A stretch of DNA of 51,445 nt, taken from NCBI GenBank assembly GCA_022826685.1, contig JAJDUL010000069.1, positions 1 through 51,445 on the forward strand. The letters are read 5' to 3'. Positions within the stretch are counted from its first letter, which is position 1, and each line of letters opens with the position of its first letter. The position numbers and the translations under genes were made by a program. Under the pieces are notes generated by a model that saw only the letters and a list, made by a program, of their open reading frames with translations, was not told where the DNA came from and ran no database searches. This DNA comes from Gemmatimonadota bacterium. GTDB lineage: Bacteria; Gemmatimonadota; Gemmatimonadetes; Palauibacterales; Palauibacteraceae. Below, one piece after another: positions 23,347 to 33,213 of this stretch.

Positions 23347-26300
23347 TCAGCCGGGGCGGCCGCAGCACTTCTTGTACTTCAGGCCGCTGCCGCAGGGACA
23401 CGGCTCGTTCCGCCCGGGGGTTTTCGTGGCCGTCGCCGGAGCGCCCGTCCGGCGGGGGCTCTGGCCGGCACGGAGGGCTGCGCGGGCCGCGGTGTCATCG
23501 GGGGCCAGTTCCTGCACCGCGGCGGAGGCCGCGACGCCGGTGGCCGAGAACGCCGGCTTGCCCCCGGGGGCCTCGGCGGACGCGGCGTCCGGCGCGGGCG
23601 CCGCTCCCCGGCCGGGGGCCATCCCGCTCGCGGCACCGCCGCCCGGCTCCACGGGACCGCTCATGCCGGTAATCTGCGGCGCCGGCGGCGGAAGCGGCGG
23701 CCGGCGTTCGATGCGTGCGCGGAAGAAGCGGTTGGCCACCGTCTTCCGGATGTCCGTGATCAGGCTCACGAACATCTCGTACGCCTCCTTCTTGTATTCG
23801 ACGAGCGGATCCTTCTGCCCCCACGACCGGAACTGGATCGAGGAGCGCAGATGGTCGAGGTCGTAGAGGTGGTCCTTCCATTTCTCGTCCAGCACCGACA
23901 GCACGATGAAGCGCAGGACCTGTTCCCAGAGTTCGTCGAAACTCTCGAGCTTGACGCGGAACTGCTCGTGGGCGCTCTCGAGCACCGCATCGTACAACTC
24001 GCCGGTACCCGCCCAGTTGTCGGCGCTCGCTTCCTTCTCCGTCTCGGACGCCTTTCCGCGGTCCGCTCCGACCCGGGGCAGGAACTCGTTGTGCAGGAAA
24101 TACTCGATCAGGAGGTGCTCCCGCAGTCCCGGGAGGTTCCACTGGTCGTGCGAACTCTCCTCGGGCACGTAGGCGTCCATCTCCTCGCGGATCGCCTCCT
24201 CGACCATCTCCCACGTCTCGCCCTTGAGGTCCTCCCCGCCCTCGAGCGCATATAGGCGCAGGTCGTAGACGACCTCCCGCTGCTGGTTCATCACGTCGTC
24301 GTAGTCCAGCAGTCGCTTCCGGGCGTCGAAGTTCTGCGTCTCGACCCGCTTCTGCGCGCGCTCGACGGACTTCGTGATCCACGGGTGGCTGATCACCTCG
24401 CCCTCCTGCACGCCCAGGCGATCCATGATCTTCGCCACGCGCTCGTGCATGAAGAGCCGCATGAGGTCGTCTTCGAGCGACAGGAAGAAGAGGCTGGCCC
24501 CGGGATCCCCCTGGCGCCCCGAGCGGCCGCGGAGCTGGCGGTCGATGCGGCGGGACTGGTGGCGTTCCGTACCCAGGATCTGGAGTCCGCAGGGCGGCTC
24601 CTCCTCGCACCCCCGCTCCTTGATCTCGGCTCGCGACAGGTCCGGTTCCTCGTCGGTGCGGCCGAACGCCGGGGTGTCGGAACGGATCCCGCACACGTCG
24701 CACTGCACGCACGGGGAGGCGAGTTTGATGTCGGTGCCGCGGCCGGCCATGTTCGTCGCGATCGTGATCGCGCCCGGCTGGCCGGCGTTGCGGACGATCT
24801 CCGCTTCCCGGGCGTGCTGCTTGGCGTTCAGCACCTCGTGGGCGAGGCCGCGCCGTTTCAGCATGCGGGCGATGACCTCCGACACTTCCACGCTCGTCGT
24901 CCCCACGAGGATCGGAAGGCCCTCGCCGTTGATCCTTTCGATCTCCTCGATCAGCGCGGCGTATTTTTCCTTCTTCGTCTGAAAGATCACGTCGTCGTGA
25001 TCCAGTCGCCGCACCGGCCGGTTCGTGGGGATGACGACGACCTCGAGACCGTAGATCGCGTGGAACTCGCCCTCTTCCGTCTCGGCGGTACCGGTCATCC
25101 CGGCCATCTTGTCGTACATCCGGAAGTAGTTCTGGATCGTGATCGTGGCGAGCGTCTGCGTCTCGCCCCGCACCTTGACCTTCTCCTTCGCCTCGACCGC
25201 CTGGTGGAGCCCATCCGACCAGCGCCGCCCGTGCATCTTGCGGCCGGTGTGCTCGTCGACGATCAGGACGTCGCCGTTCTCCACCACGTACTCCACGTCC
25301 TTCTCGTACAGGGAGTACGCTTTCACAAGCTGGTGGATGACGTGGATCTTCTCCGACTTCTCCGCGTATTCGCGTTCGAGCCGTTCGATCTCGCTGCGCT
25401 TCTCGTCGGTCGTCAGCGACTCGTCGTCCTCCACGTCCTGGACATCCTCCGAGATGTCGGGGACGACGAACGTCTCGGGGTCGTCGGGCGAGAGCACATC
25501 GAGGCCCTGTTCGGAGATCTGGATCGTCTGCCCCTTCTCGTCCATCGAGAAGAGGAGCATTTCGTCGATCTCGGGAAGCCGCTTCTCCCGCATGAGATCG
25601 GCTTCCGTCCGCTGAATGAGCTGCTTCACGCCGGCGCGCGTCTTCAGCTTGAGCAGCCGCTTGTTCTTCGGCGCGCCGCGCTGCGCGGCGAGCAGCTTGA
25701 GCCCCGCGTCCCGGCGCTGCTCCGTATCCTCGTCGGCTTCGGTCTCTTCGAGCAGCTTGGTGCCCTCGGCCACGAGACGGTTGACGATCCGCGTCTGCTT
25801 GCGCGCGATCGCGGCCACCTGAGCGTTGTGCCGCTGGTACACGTCGCGTTCGTCGCGGCCGGCGGGTCCGGAGATGATGAGGGGCGTTCGGGCCTCGTCG
25901 ATGAGCACCGAGTCGACCTCGTCGATGATTGCGTACGCGTGTCCGCGCTGCACGCGATGCCGGAGTTCGATCACCATGTTGTCGCGCAGGTAGTCGAACC
26001 CGAATTCGTTGTTCGTCCCGTAGGTGATGTCGGCCTGGTAGGCGGCTCGCCGCTCGACGCTCCCCGGCTCCGTATCCTCGAGCACGCCCACCGTGAGGCC
26101 GAGATAGTCGAAGACCGTGCCCATCCACTGGGCGTCGCGTCTGGCGAGATAGTCGTTGACGGTGACGAGGTGGACGCCCCGGCCGGGGAGGGCGTTGAGG
26201 TACAGCGGCATCGTGGCCACGAGCGTCTTCCCCTCACCCGTGGCCATCTCGGCGATCTTCCCTTCGTGGAGAACGATCCCTCCGATGAGCTGCACATCGT

Positions 26301-26718
26301 AGGGGACCATGTCCCACGCCATCTCGTTCCCCGTGACCTCGATCTCCGCCCCGAGGAGTCGGCGGCACGCCTCCCGCACGGTTGCGAACGCCTCGGGCAG
26401 CACCTCATCGAGCACGGCCTGCAGCGCCTCGTTGAGTTCACCCTCCGTCGTCGCGATGCGTTCGGTGAGGTCGGCGCGCCGCGCCGGATTCTCGGTGAAG
26501 CGACGCTTTTCCCGCAGCGCCTCGACGGCCTCCTCGAACTCGGCGGTCCGCTCCGCGATGATCGCCCGGAACTTCCCGGTCTGCGCCTTGAGAGCGTCGT
26601 CCGGGACATCCGCGAGCCGCGACTCGTGTTCCTTGATCCTTGCGATGATCGGCCGCATGCGCTTCATCTCGCGCGTGAAGCGCGTTCCGAAGACCTGCGT
26701 TACAACGTTCTTCAACAT
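23347..26718 (-). CDS. secA: Preprotein translocase ATPase SecA
   Basis: 1123 residues, about 220 longer than E. coli SecA. It drives Sec-dependent export through SecYEG, peripheral to the inner membrane. Visible parts: Walker A MATGEGKT, DEAD-type IIDEVDSVLIDEARTP, preprotein cross-linking region, GTDIK, GTERHQSRRIDRQLRGRSGRQGDPG, and a SEC-C zinc tail ENEPCPCG-like (RNEPCPCGSGLKYKKCCG). Two lengthenings stand out: a central charged insertion of FCB type (about 290-450, with a coiled-coil-like EIERLEREYAEKSEK stretch), and a Cys-rich insertion between GTDIKLA and the GTERH motif with Cys670, 673, 676, 704 and 710. An Ala/Pro/Gly-rich linker precedes the zinc tail. The partner secY lies in the ribosomal cluster of this window. 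Confidence 0.97.
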   Translation of the reverse strand: MLKNVVTQVFGTRFTREMKRMRPIIARIKEHESRLADVPDDALKAQTGKFRAIIAERTAEFEEAVEALREKRRFTENPARRADLTERIATTEGELNEALQAVLDEVLPEAFATVREACRRLLGAEIEVTGNEMAWDMVPYDVQLIGGIVLHEGKIAEMATGEGKTLVATMPLYLNALPGRGVHLVTVNDYLARRDAQWMGTVFDYLGLTVGVLEDTEPGSVERRAAYQADITYGTNNEFGFDYLRDNMVIELRHRVQRGHAYAIIDEVDSVLIDEARTPLIISGPAGRDERDVYQRHNAQVAAIARKQTRIVNRLVAEGTKLLEETEADEDTEQRRDAGLKLLAAQRGAPKNKRLLKLKTRAGVKQLIQRTEADLMREKRLPEIDEMLLFSMDEKGQTIQISEQGLDVLSPDDPETFVVPDISEDVQDVEDDESLTTDEKRSEIERLEREYAEKSEKIHVIHQLVKAYSLYEKDVEYVVENGDVLIVDEHTGRKMHGRRWSDGLHQAVEAKEKVKVRGETQTLATITIQNYFRMYDKMAGMTGTAETEEGEFHAIYGLEVVVIPTNRPVRRLDHDDVIFQTKKEKYAALIEEIERINGEGLPILVGTTSVEVSEVIARMLKRRGLAHEVLNAKQHAREAEIVRNAGQPGAITIATNMAGRGTDIKLASPCVQCDVCGIRSDTPAFGRTDEEPDLSRAEIKERGCEEEPPCGLQILGTERHQSRRIDRQLRGRSGRQGDPGASLFFLSLEDDLMRLFMHERVAKIMDRLGVQEGEVISHPWITKSVERAQKRVETQNFDARKRLLDYDDVMNQQREVVYDLRLYALEGGEDLKGETWEMVEEAIREEMDAYVPEESSHDQWNLPGLREHLLIEYFLHNEFLPRVGADRGKASETEKEASADNWAGTGELYDAVLESAHEQFRVKLESFDELWEQVLRFIVLSVLDEKWKDHLYDLDHLRSSIQFRSWGQKDPLVEYKKEAYEMFVSLITDIRKTVANRFFRARIERRPPLPPPAPQITGMSGPVEPGGGAASGMAPGRGAAPAPDAASAEAPGGKPAFSATGVAASAAVQELAPDDTAARAALRAGQSPRRTGAPATATKTPGRNEPCPCGSGLKYKKCCGRPG

Positions 26719-26725
26719 CCGGGGC

Positions 26726-27355
26726 TCACTGGGTTACATGGCGCGCCCGGCGTCCGGCCCAGGCGCGCTCGACATCGTGTCGGATCGTTTCCGGAACGAG
26801 GAGGTGGACCGAACGCCCCTCCTCGAGGCGCTGCCGGATCCGGCTCGCCGAGATATCCACTCGCGTGACGTTCGCGACAACATACTCGATCGGCGTGGAT
26901 TCCGGGGAGGGTGCGGGCTCCCGGCCGCGCCGCGGCATCACCGCGATGCGGGCCAACTCCGGAATCCGGCGCCAGCGGTCCCAGCGGTGGATCGCCGCAA
27001 GCTGGTCCGCCCCGATCGCGAGGACGAGCCGGTCGGAAGGAAAGCGCCGCGCGAGGGCTTCCAGCGTGTCCACCGTGTAGGAGGGACCGGCCCGCTCGAT
27101 CTCCATCGGGCTGACCTCGATGCCGGGCAGGTCGGCAAAGGCCCGTCGCGTGAGGTCGAGGCGAACCTCCGCGGAGAGCGTGACTTCGCGGTGCGGCGGA
27201 TCGCCCGCGGGGATCACGAGCAGCCGGTCGAGGCGCAGCTCTTCGACAAGGTCGCGCGCCACCGAGACGTGGCCCACGTGCGGAGGATCGAAGCTCCCGC
27301 CGAGGATGCCCGTCCGCCGGCCGGCCGGCGGGACTTCAGTGGCGGGATCCGGCAT
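26726..27355 (-). CDS. nadD: Nicotinate-nucleotide adenylyltransferase
   Basis: 209 residues. Converts nicotinate mononucleotide and ATP to deamido-NAD in NAD synthesis. The nucleotidyltransferase motif GGSFDPPHVGHV (19-30, containing HxGH) is near the N-terminus, followed by LLVIPAGDPPHR, SYTVDTLEAL, LAIGADQL and the late ISASRIRQRL motif (the (I/V)SSTxIR equivalent). All are at normal spacing and the length is typical. The start lies 20 bases inside the bamD 3' end; no later start would keep the fold complete. It runs into secA with a 7-base gap. Confidence 0.95.
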   Translation of the reverse strand: MPDPATEVPPAGRRTGILGGSFDPPHVGHVSVARDLVEELRLDRLLVIPAGDPPHREVTLSAEVRLDLTRRAFADLPGIEVSPMEIERAGPSYTVDTLEALARRFPSDRLVLAIGADQLAAIHRWDRWRRIPELARIAVMPRRGREPAPSPESTPIEYVVANVTRVDISASRIRQRLEEGRSVHLLVPETIRHDVERAWAGRRARHVTQ

Positions 27356-28142
27356 CCCCCGCGGGGCCCTCCTCCGCCGCCGGATCTTCGTCCGCCAACA
27401 GCAACCGGGTTTCCTCCGATTCGGGAAACTCCGACAGCAGCCGCTCCCTTATGGTTCCGGCTTCGGTTTCGAACCCCACCTGGCGGTAACTGCGATACAA
27501 GCGCAACAGGAGATCCGGCAGGAACGCGCCGGTCGGTTCCTCGGCCAGCGACTTTTCGAAGTAGACGATCGCGGACTCCGGCAGCCTCGTGCGATCCTGG
27601 TAGTACTTCCCGATTTCGTAGCTCTTCTCGGCCAGCTTGGCGCGCGCTTCCGCAATCAGGCCTTCGGCCCGCTCTCGGTGAGGGGTCGTCGGGAAGAACT
27701 GCAACAACCGTTCGCACTCCTCCAGGGCCCGCCGGGTAAACTCCTGGGAGAGCGTCACCCGGGGCGAGGCCGCCAGGTACGCCCGGCACAGCCCCAGCTG
27801 CGCGTCGTCCGCGAGGGGACTGTTGGGCCGGTTCGTGGCCATGCGCCGGAACTCCTCCACGGCGTCGAGTTCGTTGCCCGCCCGGAGCTGGCCCTCGGCG
27901 GCGAGGAACTGCGCGCTGTCGACGAGCGGATTCAGGGGATCGCGGATCATGAAGGCGAGGAAGCCGTCGGCCGCCCTCCGATATTCCTCGGCGTCGAAGC
28001 GATCCTGCGCCCACTGGAAGAGATCCGGCGGCGCCAGGTCGCCCGGGGGCCCGGAACTCGAACAACCCGCGAGCATGAGAACCGCGGCGGCGAGCACCCC
28101 GCGGAGCGCCTCGCGCGGCGCCGTCCCGGCCGGAAGCCTCAT
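27336..28142 (-). CDS. bamD: Outer-membrane assembly lipoprotein BamD
   Basis: 268 residues. The signal peptide ends in the lipobox LAGC (Cys27), so it is lipid-anchored. The body is a TPR-type helical repeat domain of the BamD/ComL family: FQWAQDRFDAEEYRRAADGF, QFLAAEGQLRAGNELDAVEEFRRMATNRPNSPLADDAQ and LLQFFPTTPHRERAEGLI are successive repeats. BamD works with BamA to insert beta-barrel proteins in the outer membrane, so its presence implies a diderm. The C-terminal tail is acidic. Start overlaps the upstream TPR lipoprotein stop by four bases. Confidence 0.88.
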   Translation of the reverse strand: MRLPAGTAPREALRGVLAAAVLMLAGCSSSGPPGDLAPPDLFQWAQDRFDAEEYRRAADGFLAFMIRDPLNPLVDSAQFLAAEGQLRAGNELDAVEEFRRMATNRPNSPLADDAQLGLCRAYLAASPRVTLSQEFTRRALEECERLLQFFPTTPHRERAEGLIAEARAKLAEKSYEIGKYYQDRTRLPESAIVYFEKSLAEEPTGAFLPDLLLRLYRSYRQVGFETEAGTIRERLLSEFPESEETRLLLADEDPAAEEGPAGDAGSRH

Positions 28143-29059
28143 TCGAAGCCGAAGCGGATCTGTCGGATCCGCTCCTCCGCACGCCGGACGAGAGCGTGTG
28201 TGCGCGTCGGGTTCAGTTCCAGCACGCGGGCGTAGTTGACGAGAGCCTCGTCCGTCTGGTCGAGCGCGAGGTGGAGTTCGCCGATGAGGAAGTGTGCCTC
28301 GACCATGTGCGTCCGCGGCTCGCCGAGTTCGACCATCTCGGTCAGCTTCTCGAGGGCGGCCGCGGGGCGGCCCTCCGCCCGGTCTTCAGCCGCGGACACG
28401 TAGAGGCAATTCCCGTAACGGTAGCGGGCGTCCTCCGGGTTCGACCGGCTTTCCTCCATCGCCTCGAGAAAATCCCGATAGAAGGGCAGCGCGCGAGGGC
28501 ATGCGCCGAGCTGTTCATATGCGAGGCCGACATCGTACAGCACCGCCGGCTCCGGCTCCCCCTCCCCGGCGAGGAGCGCGAGGCGCAGCGAGAGGGCGCG
28601 GGCGTAGTCACCCTGAGCCGCATGATAGGCTGCCAGAGAGCGCTGGAGGTCGGCGGGAAGATAGCCCAATCCCCAATCGACCAGGGGCTGGAGCGCGCGG
28701 GACATGTTCTCGGCCGCCCCCCGCTCCCGCGCGGACCACGCGAGTCCGGCGAGCGAGGCCGCCGCCTGATGCCGCAGCCGGGGGTCGCGCTCGGCAAGCG
28801 TCTCGTAGACGGTGAGCGCCTCGTCGACATCGCCGCGCGCGGCATAGGCCTGCCCGAGCCGGAGGAGGAGGTCATCCGTGTCGCCGCTGACGCGCCGGGC
28901 GAGGAGGTACTCGGCGATCGCCATATCCGCGTCCCCGACGGCGAGGTATCGATCCCCGCGCACGACGGACCGGTCCACCGGGTCCTCGCACGCCGCGAGC
29001 GCAAGCGTCGCCAGAACCCCGGCGGTCCCCTGAACGATCCACTGTCGGACGGTCACCAT
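28139..29059 (-). CDS. TPR-repeat lipoprotein
   Basis: 306 residues from ATG 29059 (MVTVRQWIVQGTAGVLATLALAAC), giving a clean lipobox LAAC with Cys24; an in-frame start 63 bases upstream would bury the signal peptide. After Cys24, at least five TPR-like repeats cover about 30-300 (YLAVGDADMAIAEYLLARR, AYAARGDVDEALTVYETLA, LGACPRALPFYRDFLEAM, HLALDQTDEALVNYARVLELNP). Such proteins scaffold envelope complexes; the specific role is unknown. The tight link to bamD (4-base overlap) suggests an envelope assembly function. Confidence 0.85.
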   Translation of the reverse strand: MVTVRQWIVQGTAGVLATLALAACEDPVDRSVVRGDRYLAVGDADMAIAEYLLARRVSGDTDDLLLRLGQAYAARGDVDEALTVYETLAERDPRLRHQAAASLAGLAWSARERGAAENMSRALQPLVDWGLGYLPADLQRSLAAYHAAQGDYARALSLRLALLAGEGEPEPAVLYDVGLAYEQLGACPRALPFYRDFLEAMEESRSNPEDARYRYGNCLYVSAAEDRAEGRPAAALEKLTEMVELGEPRTHMVEAHFLIGELHLALDQTDEALVNYARVLELNPTRTHALVRRAEERIRQIRFGFE

Positions 29060-29093
29060 GGGCGCCCCTGCCGGCCTTCGTTCCCCGAATGTC

Positions 29094-29903
29094 TCAACTC
29101 TCCCCGCTTTCGACGCCACCACCTATGTGGCCCGTTGCCTCGCCCGAAGCGCGCGGCCCGCCCTTGCGCGTCCAGCGCCGCACAAGCCCGTACAGAAAGA
29201 TACAGCGCAGCGCGGAAACGCCATCGCGCCATCCGATCTTCTTGCCCTCCGCGTACGTCCGTCCCGCGTAAGAGATCCCCACCTCATACACGCGCCAGCC
29301 ACCCATGGCGACTTTCGCCGTGATTTCCGGTTCGACGCCGAAGGCCCGCTCCTCGATCGTGAGCTGCTCGATCACTTCCCGGCGGAAGCATTTGTAGCAC
29401 GTCTCCATGTCCGTGAGGTTGAGGTTCGTCATCATGTTCGACAGCCGAGTCAGCCACCGGTTCCCCACGTAGTGCCAGTAGTAGAGGACGCGGTGCGGCT
29501 GCCCGCCCATGAATCGCGACCCGTAGACGACATCCGCCCGACCGGCGAGGATGGGCTCCAGGAGGCGCGGATACTCGGCGGGGTCGTACTCGAGATCGGC
29601 GTCCTGAATGATGATGATATCGCCGCTGACGCCCCGGAACCCGGTCGAGAGCGCCGCGCCCTTCCCCCGGTTCCGCTCGTGCGCGAGGACACGGTCGACC
29701 AGCCCTTCCGCTTCCAGCCGGGTCAGGATCGACGCGGACGCGTCGGCCGAGCCGTCGTCGACGGCGACGAGTTCCACGTCCGGGGCCACCTCCTTCACGC
29801 GCCGGACGATCGCCTCGAGCGTCGCCTCCTCGTTATAGACGGGCATGACCACGGAGACCCGGGCCCGCCCGATCTCCTTCTCGCCTCCCCCCTGCGCGGT
29901 CAT
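29094..29903 (-). CDS. Family 2 glycosyltransferase, dolichyl-phosphate mannose synthase-like
   Basis: 269 residues. GT-A fold: [20 protein letters not shown] at 13-32, [21 protein letters not shown], the nucleotide/metal motif [16 protein letters not shown], and the acceptor-side [11 protein letters not shown] and [13 protein letters not shown] motifs typical of polyprenyl-phosphate glycosyltransferases. No long transmembrane anchor follows, so it is a soluble or peripheral type. It likely transfers a sugar from a nucleotide donor to a lipid-phosphate carrier. It overlaps the UDP-xylose synthase stop by four bases (ATGA). Confidence 0.9.
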   Translation of the reverse strand: MTAQGGGEKEIGRARVSVVMPVYNEEATLEAIVRRVKEVAPDVELVAVDDGSADASASILTRLEAEGLVDRVLAHERNRGKGAALSTGFRGVSGDIIIIQDADLEYDPAEYPRLLEPILAGRADVVYGSRFMGGQPHRVLYYWHYVGNRWLTRLSNMMTNLNLTDMETCYKCFRREVIEQLTIEERAFGVEPEITAKVAMGGWRVYEVGISYAGRTYAEGKKIGWRDGVSALRCIFLYGLVRRWTRKGGPRASGEATGHIGGGVESGES

Positions 29904-30847
29904 TCGGTTGCCGTCCCGGGAAGCACCTCCCGAAAATACTCGACCGTACGCTTCAGCCCGGCCTCGAGCGGGACCCGGGGCGTCCAGTCCAGCCGCTCGG
30001 AGGCCAGAGAGATGTCCGGAGACCGCATTCTCGGGTCGTCTTCGGGCAGCGGACGCACCTCGACGGTGGACGCGGAGTCGGTGGCCGCGAGCACGAGATC
30101 GGACAGCATGCGGATCGTATACTCGCCGGGATTGCCCAGGTTCACCGGCGCGTGGACATCGGCGTTGAAGAGACGCCAGATCCCCTCCACGAGGTCGGAC
30201 ACGTAACAGAAACTCCGTGACTGGGAGCCGTCTCCGTAGACGGTGAGCGGCTCCCCCCGGAGCGCCTGGACGACGAAATTCGAGACCACGCGGCCATCGT
30301 CCGGACGCATGCGCGGTCCGTAGGTGTTGAAGATTCGCACGATGCGCGTGTCCACGCCGTACTCGCGGTGGTATGCCATCGTGATGGCTTCGGCGAAGCG
30401 CTTCGCCTCGTCGTACACCGAGCGCGGACCGACCGGGTTCACGTTGCCCCAGTATGTCTCGGGCTGCGGATGGACGAGTGGATCTCCATAGACTTCCGAG
30501 GTGGACGCGAGCAGCAGCCGGGCGCCGCTCGCTCTGGCCAGGCCAAGGGCGTTGCGCGTGCCAAGGGCGCCCGCCTTCAGCGTCTGGATCGGGAAACGAA
30601 GGTAGTCGACCGGGCTGGCCGGCGAGGCGAGGTGGAAGACCCCTTCGATCTCCCCCTCGATCTCGATGGGCTCCGACACGTCCCGCTCGAGAAACGCGAA
30701 CCTCGGCTCGGCCCGCAGATGGGCGAGATTGCGCCGCGTCCCCGTGATCAGGCTGTCGATGCCGACGACCGAGTGCCCTTCGGCGAGGAGGCGATCGGTG
30801 AGGTGCGAACCGAGGAAGCCGGCGGCGCCGGTGACGACCAGCCTCAT
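29900..30847 (-). CDS. UDP-glucuronate decarboxylase (UDP-xylose synthase)
   Basis: 315 residues from ATG 30847, which overlaps the UGD stop (ATGA); the long upstream extension of this frame is an alternative-frame shadow of UGD. Extended [12 protein letters not shown] (8-15), SPASPVDY (75-82), STSEVYGDP, Tyr145/Lys149 in YDEAKR and [10 protein letters not shown]. These match UXS, which oxidises and decarboxylates UDP-glucuronate to UDP-xylose with bound NAD. The adjacent UDP-glucose dehydrogenase makes its substrate, which strongly supports this over a generic epimerase. Confidence 0.9.
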   Translation of the reverse strand: MRLVVTGAAGFLGSHLTDRLLAEGHSVVGIDSLITGTRRNLAHLRAEPRFAFLERDVSEPIEIEGEIEGVFHLASPASPVDYLRFPIQTLKAGALGTRNALGLARASGARLLLASTSEVYGDPLVHPQPETYWGNVNPVGPRSVYDEAKRFAEAITMAYHREYGVDTRIVRIFNTYGPRMRPDDGRVVSNFVVQALRGEPLTVYGDGSQSRSFCYVSDLVEGIWRLFNADVHAPVNLGNPGEYTIRMLSDLVLAATDSASTVEVRPLPEDDPRMRSPDISLASERLDWTPRVPLEAGLKRTVEYFREVLPGTATE

Positions 30848-32172
30848 GCGATCTCCGCCGGACCGATCTGCCTGCGCCCGACCGGGTAGTGCTCGAACCC
30901 TCGCGAAGCCATGCGGTCCGGTTCGAACACGTTGCGCCCGTCGAATACGATGGGACGGGCCATGCGCTTCGCGAGCCGGGACCAGTCGGGGCGGCGGTAC
31001 TGGAGCCACTCCGTCACGACGACGAGCGCGTCCGCTCCGTCGAGCGCTTCGTACTCGTCCGCCGCGTATTCCACGGCGTCCCCCAGATAGAACTCGTGCG
31101 ACTGTTCCATGGCGGCAGGATCGTGCGCTACAACCGACGCTCCCCGGTCGCGCAGCGCCTCGGCGACCGCGCGCGAGGGCGCCTCGCGCATGTCGTCCGT
31201 GCGAGGTTTGAATGCAAGCCCCCAGAGCGCGAAGCGCAGGCCGGCGAGATCGTCGCCGAACCGCTCCTGGATTTTCCGGACGAGAACGGTGGTCTGGCGA
31301 TCGTTCGCCTCGGACACGGATCTCAGGATGCCGAGGTCGACCCCCTGCTCTTCCGCGGAGCGGATGATTGCCCGCACGTCCTTGGGAAGGCAGCTGCCGC
31401 CATACCCCGTGCCGGCATAGAGAAAGGCCGAGCCGATGCGGGGGTCCGAGCCCACGCCGCGGCGCACGCGCTCGATGTCGGCTCCGGTCTGTTCGCACAG
31501 TTCGGCGAACTGGTTCATGAGGCTGATCCGGGCGGCGAGCATCGCGTTCGCCGCGTACTTGGTCAGTTCCGCCGAGGCGATATCCATGAAGATCAGTGGA
31601 TTCCCGGAGCGGACGAAGGGCTCGTACAGCTCCTCCATGCACCGCCGGGCGCGGTCCGAATCCACGCCGCAGACGACCCGGTCGGGGTAAAGGAAGTCCC
31701 CCACCGCGTCTCCTTCCTTGAGGAACTCGGGGTTGGAGCACATGTGGAAGGGCAGATCGGTCCGTCGGGCGATCTCGGCCCGCACGATGTCGTTCGTCCC
31801 CACCGGAACGGTGCTCTTCATGACGACGACCGCGTCGGGACGCAGATGGTCTCCGATCACGCGAGCCGCGTCCAGCACGAAATCGAGGTCCGCCAGCCCG
31901 TCCTGACCGGGCGGCGTACCCACCGCGACGAAGATGACGTCGGCCGTCCGGATGCCCTCCGCCGCGTCCGTCGTGAACCGAAGCCTTCCGGCGGCGAGGC
32001 CCTCCGAGATCAGGCGCTCGATGCCGGCCTCGTAGATCGGGACGTCTCCGGAGTTCAGACGCCGGATCTTCTCTTCGTCAACGTCGGCACAGGTGACGCG
32101 GTTACCGGATCCGGCCAGACAGGACCCCGCCACGAGTCCAACGTATCCGGTGCCGATCACGGTGATTTCCAT
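30844..32172 (-). CDS. ugd: UDP-glucose 6-dehydrogenase
   Basis: 442 residues, typical length. Oxidises UDP-glucose to UDP-glucuronate with two NAD+. N-terminal Rossmann motif [12 protein letters not shown] (5-16), [25 protein letters not shown] (147-156), catalytic Cys261 in [12 protein letters not shown], and the C-terminal [18 protein letters not shown] region. Supplies UDP-glucuronate for the next gene (UDP-xylose synthase) and for uronic-acid polysaccharides. Start ATG 32172. Confidence 0.96.
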   Translation of the reverse strand: MEITVIGTGYVGLVAGSCLAGSGNRVTCADVDEEKIRRLNSGDVPIYEAGIERLISEGLAAGRLRFTTDAAEGIRTADVIFVAVGTPPGQDGLADLDFVLDAARVIGDHLRPDAVVVMKSTVPVGTNDIVRAEIARRTDLPFHMCSNPEFLKEGDAVGDFLYPDRVVCGVDSDRARRCMEELYEPFVRSGNPLIFMDIASAELTKYAANAMLAARISLMNQFAELCEQTGADIERVRRGVGSDPRIGSAFLYAGTGYGGSCLPKDVRAIIRSAEEQGVDLGILRSVSEANDRQTTVLVRKIQERFGDDLAGLRFALWGLAFKPRTDDMREAPSRAVAEALRDRGASVVAHDPAAMEQSHEFYLGDAVEYAADEYEALDGADALVVVTEWLQYRRPDWSRLAKRMARPIVFDGRNVFEPDRMASRGFEHYPVGRRQIGPAEIA

Positions 32173-32208
32173 CGAGTTCTCCGTCGCTCTTCGTTCAGGG
32201 GCTCGGGG

Positions 32209-33180
32209 TCAGGCCGCGCCGGAAGTCGCGACCCAGTCCATGGTGGCGTGTACACAGGCCCGCAGGTCCCGCGCCGCGCGCCACCCCGTCGCGGCCCGCA
32301 GCCGCGTGGGATCACCGACGACGACTTCGGGTTCTCCGGGCCGCACAAGGGCCGGATCGCGCACGATCTCGGGCTCGATTTCCGCCCTCTCGAGCACCCA
32401 CTCGAGCAGGCGGCGGATCTTCGTCGCGATCCCGGAGCACACGTTGTACGCCACGTGGGGCGTCTCGTCGAGGTCCGCGATGCCCGCGAGCGCCCGAACG
32501 CCATCGCGCACATCCGTGAAGTCGCGCGCCACATCCAGATTGCCCACGGCGAGCCGCGGCTCCGCCGTTCCCCGCCGAATCGCGAGGGCGCGACGGCAGA
32601 AGCTCGGGAGTACGAACGCGGGGCGCTGGCCGGGACCGACGAGCGGAAAGAGCCGCGCGACGACCACGCGTACGTCCAGAGCCGCGCCGGCTCCGCGCGC
32701 GAGAACATCCTGGGCGGCCTTGGTCGCGCCGTACACGCTCGTTGGCCGAAGCGGCGTACGCTCTCCCATCGGTCCGCCGCGACAGCCGCCGTACGCGTCC
32801 GCGGAACCCGCCACGACGACGGCCTGCACGTCGGCGGGGGCCCGCGCGATCGCTTCAACGAGGCTCAGGGTTCCCGCGCCGTTCACCGCGAGAGCTTCGC
32901 GGGACCGCCTCCCGGCCTCGGCACCCGACGAGAAGCCGGCAAGGTGGAAGACGCGGCGGGGACGGATGGCGTGCACGACCGAGGCGACGGCGTCGGCGTC
33001 TCGCACATCGAGCCGTGCCCATTCGGCCGCCGCTCGGGCCGCCGGAGAAAGGGTCCCGGCGGTGGGCGCCTCCCCGAGCATCGTCGCCGTCACCTCGTAT
33101 CCGACGTCCAGCAGATGGTCGACCAGGTGCTGCCCGATGAACCCGTCTCCGCCCGTCACGAGGACCCTCACCGGACGCAC
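32209..33180 (-). CDS. NAD-dependent epimerase/dehydratase, GDP-4-keto-6-deoxymannose reductase-like
   Basis: 323 residues from GTG 33180. Extended SDR with VLVTGGDGFIGQHL (7-20), HLAGFSS (79-85), the active Tyr150/Lys154 in SVYGATKAAQ, and DFTDVRDGVRAL. The wording around HLAG, VYGATK and NVCSG with the RRLLEWVL helix fits GDP-6-deoxy-lyxo-4-hexulose reductase (RMD) and GMD relatives, making GDP-rhamnose-type sugars. No mannose 4,6-dehydratase gene is in the window, so the substrate is uncertain. It sits with ugd and UXS in a nucleotide-sugar block. Confidence 0.82.
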   Translation of the reverse strand: MRPVRVLVTGGDGFIGQHLVDHLLDVGYEVTATMLGEAPTAGTLSPAARAAAEWARLDVRDADAVASVVHAIRPRRVFHLAGFSSGAEAGRRSREALAVNGAGTLSLVEAIARAPADVQAVVVAGSADAYGGCRGGPMGERTPLRPTSVYGATKAAQDVLARGAGAALDVRVVVARLFPLVGPGQRPAFVLPSFCRRALAIRRGTAEPRLAVGNLDVARDFTDVRDGVRALAGIADLDETPHVAYNVCSGIATKIRRLLEWVLERAEIEPEIVRDPALVRPGEPEVVVGDPTRLRAATGWRAARDLRACVHATMDWVATSGAA

Positions 33181-33213
33181 CCCATCGAGCGACGGGCATC
33201 GGGGAACACCAAA

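Noticed and set aside
24385..26868. Open frame of 827 codons on the plus strand opposite secA
   Set aside because: Antisense of a conserved gene; sequence has the usual His/Arg/Val shadow composition.
30848..31741. Upstream extension of the UDP-xylose synthase frame
   Set aside because: It reads out of frame through ugd. [15 protein letters not shown] at 30847 is the natural SDR start with an ATGA overlap.
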